The translations under genes were made by a program, and so were the position numbers. DNA of 64,000 nt from Colius striatus (taxonomy: Eukaryota > Chordata > Aves > Coliiformes > Coliidae), in the NCBI RefSeq assembly GCF_028858725.1, contig NC_084761.1, forward strand, positions 97,365,971-97,429,970. Reading direction: 5' to 3'. Below the pieces are notes generated by a model. That model did no database searches. It had not been told where the DNA came from and saw only the letters and a program-made list of their open reading frames with translations. Position 1 is the first letter of the stretch. The number at the start of each line of letters is the position of its first letter. This document shows, piece by piece, positions 1 to 11,057 of the stretch.

Positions 1-101
1 TGAGGTGCTGAGGCCATGGGGTAGTGCTGGGCTGGGCAGGGTGAGGAGAGAGGTTGAACTTGATCTTAAAGGTCTTTCCCAACCCACATGATTCTGTGAC
101 T
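1..101 (+). mobile_element. CR1 LINE 3' end, cut by window edge
   Basis: It reads the CR1 sense strand: GAGGTGCTGAGGCCATGGGG, then TCTTTCCCAACCCACATGATTCTGTGA, the 3' tail. It belongs to the subfamily ending in CTTCAAGGGCTTTTCCAACC-type sequence. Confidence 0.8.
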
Positions 102-670
102 CAAGGGCATGTGAGATAGAGGAGGCAGGACCTGCAGAGATGCTGCTCTTCCCTCAGCATCACACAGGTCTCTGCATTGGCTCTGTAGCATGCCCAGGCT
201 GCTCCATGCAGGACACAACAACCTGTGCCCAGGGAGGCTGGCTCTACTTGGCCCTGCTGCTTGCTGCCAGCACCACCCCAGGGAGGACTCAGGGATATCA
301 CCTCTTTTCAACACTGCTTTTACAACTTGGTAGCACAGAGACTGAGGTATGGCCATTGCCTCCAGGTCACAAGCCTTATTCAGCCTCACAAGACAAGGGC
401 TGAGTTCTTGTGAGGTCTTGCTGGACTTGGCTTGGCTGGAGCTTGTTTTAGCTGTAGCAGGGTGTTGCCCAATGGTGAGTTGAGTGTTGCTGACTGTGAC
501 AGCCCATCTGCCCAGTGCCAGGACAAGCATCAGGCTTTAGCTGAGACCTGCAGCTGTGTGGTTTCACCCTGAAAACATTCCACCAGTCAGTAAAGGGCTA
601 CAACAAAACAAGGGGTTGTTCTCCAGCCAAATATGCCAATGGGCAGTGCCAGCAGCAGGCTGCTTCATCA

Positions 671-1035
671 TAGAGCCACAGAAACAATTGGCTTGGAAAA
701 GGGCTTTAGGAGGAGTCCCAGCCCTGCCCTCACCCTGCCCAGCCCAGCACTACCCCAGGGCCCTCAGCACCTCAGCTCCATGGCTTTGGGGTCCCTCCAG
801 GGCTGGGCACTGCCCCAGGTCCCTGGGCAGCCTGGCACAGGGGCTGACACCCCTCTCAGGGAAACAGTTCTGCCTCAGCTCCAGCCTCAACCTCCCCTGG
901 AGCAACCTGAGCCCATTTCTCCTTGTCCTGTTACTTGGGAGCAGAGACTGACCCCAGCTCACTGCAGCCTCCTGTCAGGGAGTGTCAGAGAGTGATTCTG
1001 TCTCCCCTCAGCCTCCTCTTCTCCAGGCTAAAATG
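671..1035 (-). mobile_element. CR1 LINE fragment
   Basis: The tail lies at the left (AGAGCCACAGAAACAATTGG, degraded). The body passes GGCTTTGGGGTCCCTCCAGG and CCCTCTCAGGGAAACAGTTC, and truncation falls after CTTCTCCAGGCTAAA. It is the same subfamily as the copies at 4399, 9811 and 62852. Confidence 0.88.
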
Positions 1036-2225
1036 GGGTGTGAAAATAGCACCAGTGACCCCCAGCACCAACCAGGGCAACACTCCCACCATCAGCACCT
1101 CTGGCTGCTGACTCCTCAATGAGGACTCTGCAGAGGGGTGAGCACAGCTCCAGAGATGGTCAGAAGCCTCTGTCCAACCATCACAATGCCATTATTAATG
1201 GGAGTTAGCAGTAATTGGATGGTTTGGAGGTTACATGTTGGTCTCATTGCCATGAGGCTAACGAGAGTGGTTTGCTTTCTTGTGGTTTGATGGGTAATGA
1301 GACTAAAGCTGAGCTCCCTGCTCTGTGCACAAGGTCTGATCCCTTTCTGCCTGCTGCTGCACTATAACACCTCAAAGATGAGCATCTGGAAATGCCATTG
1401 GCTGCTGTGCATGGAACAGGCAGGACAGCCCATGACCTAGAGTGGCTGGAGAAATCCTCTCTCCTCTCCTCTGCCTCCTTCCCCTTCCCAGGGCTTGCTT
1501 TGAGGGACAGGAGAATGGTGCTGGATCAAACCATGTACTAATGAATAGTGAGATCAAATGGGAGCATGGAGGTGTCCCCTTCCACCATCCATGGGCAGGG
1601 TGACCCCAGGACATGACTGAAGGTGAAGGTTGCACAAGGAAGCCTGGTACACAGGGGCCAAATCCTGCTGGGGGAAGCCTGAGGGCCAAATCTGGGCATG
1701 GTGATGCCTCTTAGAGGGAAGGACCAGATATTCCCTGCTGGGACACACAGCCTGAAGGAACCAGCTGTCCATTTGCACAGACATCTCCCCAGCCTCCTCC
1801 ACCTTCTCTTTCTTTCTGTAGTTGCAGGAAAGGGGTTTTGTTTGGCTGGGGAAGGGGCTGGCTGTGCTGTGCCAGTGTGGGATCCACACACATTCCTTTC
1901 CCCTCCTGGTGAGATCTCATCATTCTGCAGCCTGATCTCCCAGTTTCAGAGGGGAAACGAGGGGGTAGGAGAGGAAATGACATACCCCAGGAGGAAAAGT
2001 GCTAGCCAAGGAGCCCCCCAAGGCTTTGTTTCAGCTGGTAAACACCTCTAACCTCCCCCTGCTGGACCAGCCTTTCCTCTTGTATCCTGGGAAAGGTCTG
2101 AATGTGGGGCCGGGCGCAGGGCTGGAGGAAGGAGCAGGGCGGTGGGGGAAGGGATGCTGTCCCGCCCTGCCCCTCCCACCTCCCGTCCTGCCTGCTGTGC
2201 CCGATCCCTTCGCGGCTCAGGGTGT
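1036..2225. other. Unique intergenic sequence
   Basis: No gene or mobile element was recognised. The part 1180-1310 is rich in TAAT cores and is discussed as a candidate regulatory element. Confidence 0.6.
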
Positions 2226-2994
2226 TGCTGATGGGCAGCATCTCCATGCCCAAGCCCATCCCCATGCCCATTCCCATTCTCATCCCCATTCCCTTTCCCA
2301 TTCCCATGCTCGTTCTCATCCCCATGCCCATGCTCATGCCCATGCCCATCCCCATCCCCATCCCCATGCCCAGTCCCATCTCCATCCCCATGCCCAGTCC
2401 CATCTCCATCCCCATTCTCATCCCCATTCCCTTTCCCATTCCCATGCTCATTCTCATCCCCATGCCCATGCTCATCCCCATGCCCATCCCCATCCTCATC
2501 CTCAAGCCCATGTCCATGCCCATCCCCATCCCCATGCCCATGCCCATCCCCATCCCCATGCCCATCCCCATGACCATTCCCATTCTCATTCCCTTTCCCA
2601 TTCCTATCCCCAACCCCACGCCCACCCCCATCCCCATCCCCATGCCCAGCCCCATCCCCATGCCCATGCCCATCCCCATCCTCATCACCATGCCCATTCC
2701 TATGCCCATTCCCTTTCCCATGCAGATGCCCATCCCCATCCCCATGCCCATCCCCATGCCCATGCCCATGCCCATGCCCATCCCCATGCCCACCCCCATG
2801 CCCATCCCCATGCCCATCCCCATGCCCATGCCCATCCCCATGCCCATCCCCATGCCCATCCCCATGCCCATGCCCATGCCCATGCCCATCCCCATCCCCA
2901 TGCCCACCCCCATGCCCATTCCTGTGCCCACCCCCATGCCTGTCCCCATCCCCATGCCCACTCCCCTGCCCATGCCCATGCCTGTCCCCACCTC

Positions 2995-3026
<32 letters not shown>
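2226..3026. repeat. CCCATN hexamer array (about 800 bp)
   Basis: Nearly uninterrupted six-base units (CCCATG, CCCATC, CCCATT, and variants TCTCAT, CCTGTC). A block containing CATTCTCATCCCCATTCCCT recurs with a 138-bp offset (about 2275 and 2413), so there is also a higher-order duplication. Because the unit is a multiple of three without stop codons, several frames on both strands stay open as His-Pro/Ala, Pro-Met/Ile or Met-Gly repeats. The minus strand has runs of three or four G every few bases. Confidence 0.97.
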
Positions 3027-3419
3027 GCCTCCTCCTGCCATCGTGCCGGGGCTGAGCCGGCATTGCTGTGGGAGCCGTTCCCACGGTGCCCATCAGCTCC
3101 CTGCTCGCCGCCTCCAGCCTGGGCTCAGGCTGCTTGAGGGGTCCTGGAGCTCTGGTGGGAGGGTGTGATGGGGGAAGTGGTGAATGGGACCTACTGTGGC
3201 AGGGACAGAAACAAGCCTCTGGCCACTTTGCTGGGGAAGAATCATCCCTGGGACGTGGTTGGGAGGTGGTGGGGGGCAGGAGCACTGCTGGGACAGGGAC
3301 TCTCCTGCCTTGCAGAGCTGAGTGATGGACTCAGGGAAACAGACCCAGTAGCTGAGGGTCAAAGGTGCCTGTTGAGCCTGCATTCACCTCCTTATGGCTC
3401 AGTGTAAGCAAGGCTGTCC

Positions 3420-3785
3420 CTTTTCCATCCCCAGCCCCTCTTCCTCCATTGCCAGTCTTCCCTTCCCCATCACCAGCCCCTCTTTCTCCTATAGCACCAT
3501 TTTCTCCATCCCCAGCCTCTCCTTCTCCATCCTCAGCCTCCTCTTCTCCATGCCTAGCCTTGCTTTCTCCATCCCCAGCTTCTCCTTCTCCATCCTCAGC
3601 CTCCTCTTCTCCATGCCTAGCCTTGCTTTCTCCATCCCCAGCCTCTCCTTCTCCATCCTCAGCCTCCTCTTCTCCATGCCTAGCCTTGCTTTCTCCATCT
3701 CCAGCCTCTTCTTCTTCATCCCCAGCCTCTTCTTCTCCTCCATCCCTAGTATTTCCTTCATCCCCAGCCTTCCTTTCTCCATAGC
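3420..3785. repeat. 63-bp minisatellite within a degenerate TCTCCATCCCCAGCC array
   Basis: Three nearly identical 63-bp units start at 3519, 3582 and 3645, each with CTCCTTCTCCATCCTCAGCC followed by CATGCCTAGCCTTGC. More diverged 15- to 21-bp units flank them. The array is pyrimidine-rich on the plus strand. The minus-strand reading is an acidic Glu/Gly/Asp repeat, and I have no evidence that it is a protein. Confidence 0.95.
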
Positions 3786-4398
3786 CAGTCTCCAGGTCCC
3801 CTCTGCTCACTCTGTGCTTGGGAAAAGCTCTCACACTCTGTGCTGCCATGGGCTTGACTTGGCTCCATAAACCCATCCCCACAGGCTCCTGAGCTCTGTG
3901 CTATGGGGCTTCTCTCAGCAGCCTCCTTCTGCTTTGAAGCCTGAAGCCAGGAGGGGACAGAGGGAACATGTTCAGGGCAGGGGGAACCTGAAAACACCAT
4001 CTGCAGAAAAGAGAGAGCTGATCTCTCACCCCCAGATCAAGGAGACACAGGGCAAGGGACGTGACCTAGTTTGAGACAGCAGCATTTGATATCTCCCCTG
4101 CAAGGCAAGGCAGCCCAGCTTCCTCTCCATCCTGCTTCCCAGCCAAGCAGCCAGGCCAGGCTGGCCCACTGCCTTCCTGGGGCTTAAGAGTTCATTGGGA
4201 TGAGATGGAGGGGAAAATGTGACTGTGCAGCCTCATCAGGAGCCCAGATGTGCTGCTGACTCATCCCCTCGTTGTGTAAAGCCCAGAGCAGGAGCTGTGC
4301 AGGGAAACAGCTGGTGCCTGCTTGTTGGGCACTGGCATGGGGGCTGCTTGGAGAGCCCACCCTCCATGCCAGGGAGGAGAGAGGAATATCCACTGCTC
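3786..4398. other. Unique intergenic sequence
   Basis: No feature was recognised between the minisatellite and the next CR1 copy. Confidence 0.6.
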
Positions 4399-4727
4399 AG
4401 AACCATAGAACCATGGAATCATTTTGGTTGGAAAAGCCCTTGAAGCTGCTGCAGTCCCAGCCCTGCCCTCACCCTGCCCAGCCCAGCACTGACCCACAGC
4501 CCTCAGCACCTCAGCTCCACGGCTTTGGGATCCCTCCAGGGCTGGGCACTCCCCCAGCTCCCTGGGCAGCCTGGCACAGGGGTGACACCCCTCTCAGGGA
4601 AACAGTTCTGCCTCAGCTCCAATCTCAACCTCCCCTGGGGCAGCTTGAGCCCATCTCCTCTTGTCCTGTCACTTGGGAGCAGAGACTGACCCCAGCTCCC
4701 TGCAGCCTCCTGTCAGGCCTGGCATTG
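4399..4727 (-). mobile_element. CR1 LINE fragment
   Basis: The tail lies at the left (ATAGAACCATGGAATCATTT). The body includes GGCTTTGGGATCCCTCCAGG, and truncation follows GCAGCCTCCTGTCAGG. Confidence 0.9.
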
Positions 4728-6824
4728 CCCTGTTACAAAGGCAGAGCAGAGTTTTGCCAGCCTGGTTTCATCCAGTGGCCCTCACCATGGGACAAATCTC
4801 TATGGGATGCTTCATACACTTGTCCATGTAATGGTGTGGATATAATCTGATTATTCCTTCCTAGATGTTTAGCATCACAAAGGGGAAAAGCTGCCTCCCA
4901 GCTGAGCCCATGGAGCCACAGCTCTGAGACTGGTCTGGGGGAGGAAGGGTCAGAAACTGGGGCTGGAGAGGCTGCAGCACAGTTGAGAACATAACAGAGA
5001 CCTTGTCTTGGATCCTGGCTATCCCCTTGGTTCAGCCCATGCCTTGTCAAATAGGGACACACTGCATATGGAAGAATTTAGGCAGCTCCTGGCACAGTGA
5101 TTCCAGACATGAGGAGCCTTGGGGGTGTGCAAAGGCTCCCTCTGTTCCTACAAGTCCATCAGGAGGAGGTTGGGGCACTCAGTTTAATTGGCATTGCCTG
5201 GAGTAAATAGGTTGGGTCCTTCTGGAGCAGATGCAAAGCCCAGATACTGCTTTTGCCTCAGGCCACATGGAAATGAATTTGCTTTCCAGTAAAGACACGG
5301 GCATCAACCAAAAAAAGCCCATGGCAGTGTTGTGCCAGGGCTAAACTTCATCCTGTGGACTGAAGAAGACTCAGCAAGACCCTCCAACTGTCATAGCAAG
5401 AGCAACCCATGAGTGAGGGCTGGGCTTTGATCAGGTGAAGGGTTTGGAGGACAACACTGGGCAAAGCAAGAGCAGGGTATGTAATCCTTCACCAGAATAA
5501 CAGCTGCAGGGTGAGAAGATTTGGGTGCTAGGTGGTAGACAACAGCCACCACCTTGCAGAGGCCTCCAGGATTGCCTCCAGCACCCCCATTTTCACACTC
5601 AGCCTGAGCTGCCATCTGCCTCTGTCTGCAAGCCTGAGCTTTTGGGTTTTGCAGGCTGTTTATGAGGAGGAGCAAGTCCTTGGTTAACCCTTTGAGAAGG
5701 TCACCTTGTCATCTCATGGGCAGCAGCTCCCAAGTCAGAGTCACCACTCAGGGGAGAAGCCATGCAAATATTGAACCTAAACTTAGCAAGAGGACAAAAA
5801 CAGGCCCTTCAGCATCAGAGCTGGTGGGTGCACAAGTGGAGAAGGAGGTGCTGGAGCTTGGCACATCCTCCTGGGGCTGCCAGAGGGAAGGACGAAGCTT
5901 TTCCTCTTGCAAGGGGAGGGAAGGAAATGGCTCAGTGAATCATCCAGACCCCAGAGTGTGGTGTTTGGCTAAGCTGGGGGTTTAGCACGATTCTAAGCAG
6001 CTTTAGGGGCAGTGAAGGCGGGGGGAGGACACACAAAAAGTCAGGGAAGGAAAAACAAACAGTGTCAGTGGTTATATAAGAGATCAGAGAGGCACCAAAG
6101 CCTCAGCACTGCACTGCCACCATAAGGAATGGCTGGTCTGCTGGTTCACCCTGATCACACCTCACTGGGGATCTGGGGAGAAGATCTGGAGGGGGGGAGT
6201 GAAAGAAGCTTCTGTTGGAGGGATGGCAGAGGAGGGTTGGGATGGAGCTGCAAAAGTAGGAGTGGCTGGAGGGTGAACACAAGACTTCTCTGGCCCCTCT
6301 CTCAGCAGAGCTGAGGTAGGGATGGAGTGAAGGACCAAGTGACACTGGTGTAGGCAGCTTCAGGCAGAAAAGGGAGTTGCTCCATGTCACATGTACAGAT
6401 GAACCAGAGAATTATTGCTGCAGGGTGCTGCAAATACAGACAGCTGCTGGATGTAGGGAGGGCATTGCTTCACCTTGGATTGACTTTTTGCTTCTTTCCT
6501 CTTCCCTGCCCTCAGAGGAAGGACAAGGACACAGTGTGAGATGTGGGCTGGATGGTTCAGAGGATGGATGATCTCTAGACCATCAGTTTGCCACAGTTTG
6601 TCCACTCTGGTGTGGACCACAGAGGGCATGTGGTCACATATTTAGCTGCTGTATTGAGCTTTGAGCCCTTTTTTGGGGTAAAGTTCCCCCAAGATCTTCC
6701 CCACTTCAGTGTCCAGGGGAGCTGCACACCTGGGTGATCCTCCCCAGCTCCTCTTGGACAAGAGTTATGTTATCCATGGAGCTGCTGGGTCAGGAGGAGG
6801 AACAGGGAGACAACTCTGGGAGAG
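4728..6824. other. Unique intergenic sequence with a possible promoter
   Basis: No exon of a known gene was recognised. A TATA box and GC box near 6015-6110 are listed separately. Confidence 0.6.
6014..6110 (+). promoter_or_regulatory. Possible TATA-type core promoter
   Basis: A GC-box-like AAGGCGGGGGGAGG (about 6014-6028) lies about 45 bases before TATATAAG (6073-6080). An initiator-like CAGCACTGCACTGCC follows 25-40 bases downstream, and an ATG at 6129. The short downstream frame (61 codons) matches nothing I know, so this may be chance. Confidence 0.25.
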
Positions 6825-7560
6825 AATCATAGAATGGTAGGGACTGGGAGGGATCTCTAGAGCTGCTGCAGCCCCAGCCCCTGCTAAAGCAGCTTCCCCT
6901 GGCACAGGGGGCACAGGAACGTGTCCAGCTGCGGTTGGAAACCTCCTGAGAAGGAGCCTCCACACCCTCCCTGGGCAGCCTGGGCCAGGGCTCCCTCCCC
7001 TCAGCACCAAAGGACTTTCTCCTCCTGTGCCAGGGGCACTGCCTGTGTTCCAGATTGTGCCTGTTAGCCCTGTCCTGGCACTGGAGGCAAGAGAACAAAC
7101 CACAGAACAAACACTGGCCCCATCCTCCTGACACCCACCCTTTAGGGATTTATCAGCATTGATAAGATCCCCCCTCAGTCTCCTCTTCTCCAGGCTGAAC
7201 AGCCCCAGGTCCCACAGCCTTTCTTCATAAGGAAGATGCTGCAGCCCCCTGATCATCTTGGTGTCCCTGCACTGGCCTCTCTCCAGCACTTCCCTGTCCC
7301 TCTGGAGCTGGGCAGCCCAGAACTGGACACAGGACTCCAGATGAGGCCTCAGCAGCTCTGGCAGAGCAGAGGGGCAGCACAACCTCCCTGGCCCTGCTGC
7401 CCACACTCTCCTCAATGCCCCCAGGCTGCCATTGGCTTCTTGCCCACGAGGGCACATTGCTGGCTCATGAGAAGGCAGGCTCAAGGTCATCCCAGAGCCA
7501 TTGCAGGACTTGGGGCAGCACTGTCCCTCCTGGTGCCACCCAGGAAGCACCAAGTCCTCC
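6825..7560 (-). mobile_element. CR1 LINE fragment, long
   Basis: It starts at the tail AATCATAGAATGGTAGGGAC. It passes CACACCCTCCCTGGGCAGCC, CTCCTCTTCTCCAGGCTGAA and CTGGACACAGGACTCCAGAT, and reaches the GGCAAGAAGCCAATGGCAGC region on the opposite strand. The 5' limit is uncertain by about 100 bp. Confidence 0.92.
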
Positions 7561-9810
7561 AAGGCTGGGGAGATGCAGCAGGTCAACCCCAGCACATCAC
7601 AGCAGATCCCGACACAACATGCACAACGTCCAGTGCAGGGAGACAGAACAACATGTGCTGCAGCCTCCCTCTTGCAGAGACCCACTCCAAGGAGTTCATC
7701 CTCAGCCTGCCCTCTCTGCTTGCTGCTTGTTTTCCAGCCTTCAGTTGAAAAGATTAATTCCTCTGGCTGGAAAGTTTGTGCAAGGCTCAGCCGTGGCTGT
7801 TGCATCATCCCTCTGTTTGGTTTGGCCAGCAAAGCAGAGCAGCAATAAGCACCCCAGACTTCACTCGGATCCTTTGCCTTGCAGTGACATCCAGAAATAG
7901 AAGCAGGTTGGAGAGAAGTGGGGAGATCTGCATGGAAACCCAGCTGGACCTGAAAACATCTCTGGCTGTGTCGTGCTGGGTCCATCCCTGGGCTGCAAGT
8001 GCTGCCTCTCATTTGGAGAGTGGTTAATCATAGAGAGAGGTGAGAAATAAGAGCTGAGATATGTTTTCTTTTGCCCTCTGGCCCAGGAATCTTCCTTCCT
8101 CAAAGGGAAACACAGGATCCCATGACTTCAGGAGGTTTGGCATCAAGAAATTAAGCAGCTAGCACCTTGTGTAGGAAATGGAGAGCAGAGACATGGTCAG
8201 CAGAGCCTTTAGGCCCACGGGGACAGAAAGCCAACTACAATGTTTTAGATGGAAGAGGTTACTTTCATTTCTCCCTCAGGGCCCTCTCAGCACAGGGAAG
8301 GTCTCTGCCCCAGGCCAGTGTAAGCATTTGCCAGGCCATGAGGTGTTCTGCTCAGTGCCTCTGTTTCCCCTGCTCTGCAGTAAGGCAGAGATATGAAAGG
8401 TCTTCAGAAAGAGCTTGGATGGAAAGTGATGGAGTTTGCTCCACAAGAAGCAGCAAAAGAAATCCTTAGGAGGAAATACTTGCTTTCAGTGTGGAGTTTC
8501 AGCTTGTCCTTCAAACAGAGCCAAAAAAGCCTCCTGCAGACAAGGCCATGAAGAATGATTTCCACTTCTCCAGCTAAACAGGAAAGTTTGTGTCCTGAAG
8601 TTCTGTAAGGCAGATGGCATCTGCTTCCAGGAGCCATCCAACCATGCCCAGGAGGGCAGGGAGAGCCTTGGTTGACCAGGAACCAGCAGAACAAACTGTC
8701 CCTTAACAGTGGGACAAACATAACCATGAGACAATAATCCCTTAACGATGCCAACAGACCTGCTTGGCTAATGATGTTCTCCAGGTGGCCACTTTGCCTT
8801 CAGTGGCTGCTCCTGGTGTGTTGTACAGTGCTTTCAAACTTCTACCCTTTGCTCACATGAACATCCTTCTCATGGAGAAGCCACAAACTCCTGATTGAGC
8901 TGCCCTTTCCCATCCAAGGTGCACTATCCCTCAGGGAAAAAATGGGATGATACTACCAGAAACCCACTTTTGGTTCAGCATCAGCTTCAGCTCAGTTGAA
9001 AAGGGTGGATCTCTGCCTCTGCAGTGTCCCAGCTCACTTCAAGACATCCAGATTTGCTCCATTTCCAAGCTACCAGCTGCTTTGGACTTTCTTGTGAAAT
9101 CTGGTTTCATTCTTCATCCCTTTTTGCTGCTTTATTACCAGATCCCAGTTTCATGGGGAGGTTTCTCATGACCTTCTGGATGCTCCCATGCATGTTCTTG
9201 GCCTCAGTGCCTGCTGGGGATGAGTCAAATGCCTCCTGATTTTGTCTCCTGGATGGAGGAAGGATCAGGAGTGGGAATCAGGTGCTGCTTGGTGGAACAC
9301 AGACCTATCCTCCAAAAACCAGCACCTCAGAGGAGTGAGTCAGGTAGTGGCAACCAGGTCTTGGATAGATGAGATGAGAGAGAAGGTCCAGGCAGCCAGG
9401 CTGAGGAGCAGATGCTCCTGTGCTGGTTTCATCCTTCCCAGAGCCTGTTGAGGAGGGGTTTTATTAATGCTAAGAGCAGCTTGGCTGCATGTGTGTGGAG
9501 CTGGCACCCATCTGCTAACACCTGGCCTCGGATGAAATCATCGTCCTGCCTTGGGGGGGTTGGGGGGAGGCTGATTCACTTTGTCACGAGTCCTAATTGG
9601 ACCCAACATGCTGTTTGATTAGTGCTTGTGTTTGGGAGAAAACACTGGCTGCTTAGTGAGTGTGGTGAAACAGTGGAGGGAGGCAGAGGAAAGCCCCCAT
9701 CCCTCCTTGCCAGCAGGGCCAAACCCACCCTGGATGGTGTGTCTGAACCTGGGTGGCACCAGCTGTGGATCATCACATCTGCTGGGTCATCTGACACTTC
9801 TGGCTTCATT
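7561..9810. other. Unique intergenic sequence
   Basis: No gene or clear repeat was seen. The part 9455-9640 is TAAT-rich and is discussed as a candidate regulatory element. Confidence 0.55.
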
Positions 9811-10075
9811 TCATAGAATCAGAATTGTTTGCTTGGGAAAGGGCTTTAGGATCATGCAGTCCCAGCCCTGCCCTCACCCTGCCCAGCCCAGCACTACCCC
9901 ATGGCCCTCAGCACCTCAGCTCCACGGCTTTGGGATCCCTCCAGGGCTGGGCACTCCCCCAGCTCCCTGGGCAGCCTGGCACAGGGCTGACACCCCTCTC
10001 AGGGAAACAGTTCTGCCTCAGCTCCAATCTCAACCTCCCCTGGGACAAGTTGAGGCTGTTTCCTCTTCTCCAGCA
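9811..10075 (-). mobile_element. CR1 LINE fragment
   Basis: The tail TCATAGAATCAGAATTGTTT lies at the left, then the GCAGTCCCAGCCCTGCCCTC body, truncated near TTGAGGCTGTTTCCTC. Confidence 0.9.
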
Positions 10076-10133
10076 GTTTCCAGCCCCTCTGCCTTGTGCC
10101 TTTGATGGGGAACCTCATTCATCTCCTTTTCTT

Positions 10134-10206
10134 CCCATCCCATCCCATCCCATCCCATCCCATCCCATCCCATCCCATCCCATCCCATCCCATCCCATCC
10201 CATCCC
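10134..10206. repeat. (CCCAT)n microsatellite, about 14 copies
   Basis: An uninterrupted CCCAT pentanucleotide run begins about 60 bp past the truncated end of a CR1 copy. It should vary in length between individuals. Confidence 0.98.
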
Positions 10207-10650
10207 CACTGCAGCCAGGAAGGTTTCAAGGAGCTCATTTTTCCATGCCCTGGGTGCTGCTGGACACTGCTTCCCTGCCCCAAACCAAACAGTGACATTT
10301 CCAGGGTGTGTTTAACTGGCTGAAGATAGTGTTTTGGTTTGGGGTATTTTTAGCCTAGTTCCCCAAGGAAAGCATGTTCTGCTCTCCATGGCACTGCTGC
10401 TTGGCCATAGCTGGGGCTGGGTGCCCTGGGCACAGCCTTTGCCTGGACTCTTGACTGGGCATGAAGGAGAAAAGCAGAGGCAATGAGTGATGGGTGATTG
10501 ATCCTGGTGAGGGTAAGGGGGTGGGTTTTATATGATTTAATGTGAGGCTTCCCTGCAATACTGGGCAGGAGTTGCAGCTGCCTCTGTTCATTCATATCCC
10601 CCCTGGCTTCCAAAGTGTGCAGATGTGAACAAACCCATCTCAAGAAGGCA
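10207..10650. other. Unique intergenic sequence
   Basis: Nothing was recognised. Confidence 0.55.
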
Positions 10651-10750
10651 CATAGCTGAGGTGCTGAGGGCCATGGTCAGTGCTGGGCTGGGCAGGGGGA
10701 GGGCTGGGACTGCAGCAGCTTCAAGGGCTTTAACAACCAAAATGATTTGA
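10651..10750 (+). mobile_element. CR1 LINE 3' end
   Basis: GAGGTGCTGAGGGCCATGGT to CAACCAAAATGATTTGATG. A second CR1 copy in the same orientation begins directly after the tail. Confidence 0.85.
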
Positions 10751-11057
10751 TGATGGGCAGAGAGGATGGGGCAGCATGTTTTTCTGTTGCCTCCAGTGCC
10801 AGGACAAGGGGTAACAGGCACAAGCTGGGACACAGGCAGTGCCCCTGGCACAGGAGGAGAAAGTCCTTTGGTGCTGAGGGGAGGGAGCCCTGGCCCAGGC
10901 TGCCCAGGGAGGGTGTGGAGGCTCCTGCTCAGGAGGTTTCCAACCCCACCTGGACACATCCCTGTGCCCCCTGAGTGAGGGGAACCTGCTGTAGCAGGGG
11001 CTGGGGCTGCAGCAGCTCTGCAGGGCCCTTCCAGCCCCCAGCACTCTGGGATTCTAG
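10751..11057 (+). mobile_element. CR1 LINE fragment
   Basis: It includes CAGTGCCAGGACAAGGGGTA, GGAGAAAGTCCTTTGGTGCT and GGAGGGTGTGGAGGCTCCTG, and ends CCAGCACTCTGGGATTCTA. It is the subfamily whose 3' end reads CAGGGCCCTTCCAGCCCCCA. Confidence 0.92.

Noticed and set aside
2226..3026. Subtelomeric or centromeric satellite
   Set aside because: The unit is not TTAGGG and the array is small and embedded in ordinary sequence.
1999..3168. Long open frames rich in His-Pro-Ala (plus strand, 389 codons) and Met-Gly (minus strand, 427 codons)
   Set aside because: They are created by the six-base repeat, are open in several frames on both strands at once, and have no conserved ends or splice context.
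3331..3882. Acidic 183-codon frame on the minus strand
   Set aside because: It is produced by the 63-bp minisatellite. The flanks do not match any protein I know.
6765..8012. 415-codon minus-strand frame
   Set aside because: Half of it lies in a CR1 copy and the rest is unlike any protein. Its length is due to GC-rich, stop-poor sequence.
10134..10206. CRISPR-like short repeats
   Set aside because: The unit is five bases with no spacers. It is a microsatellite.
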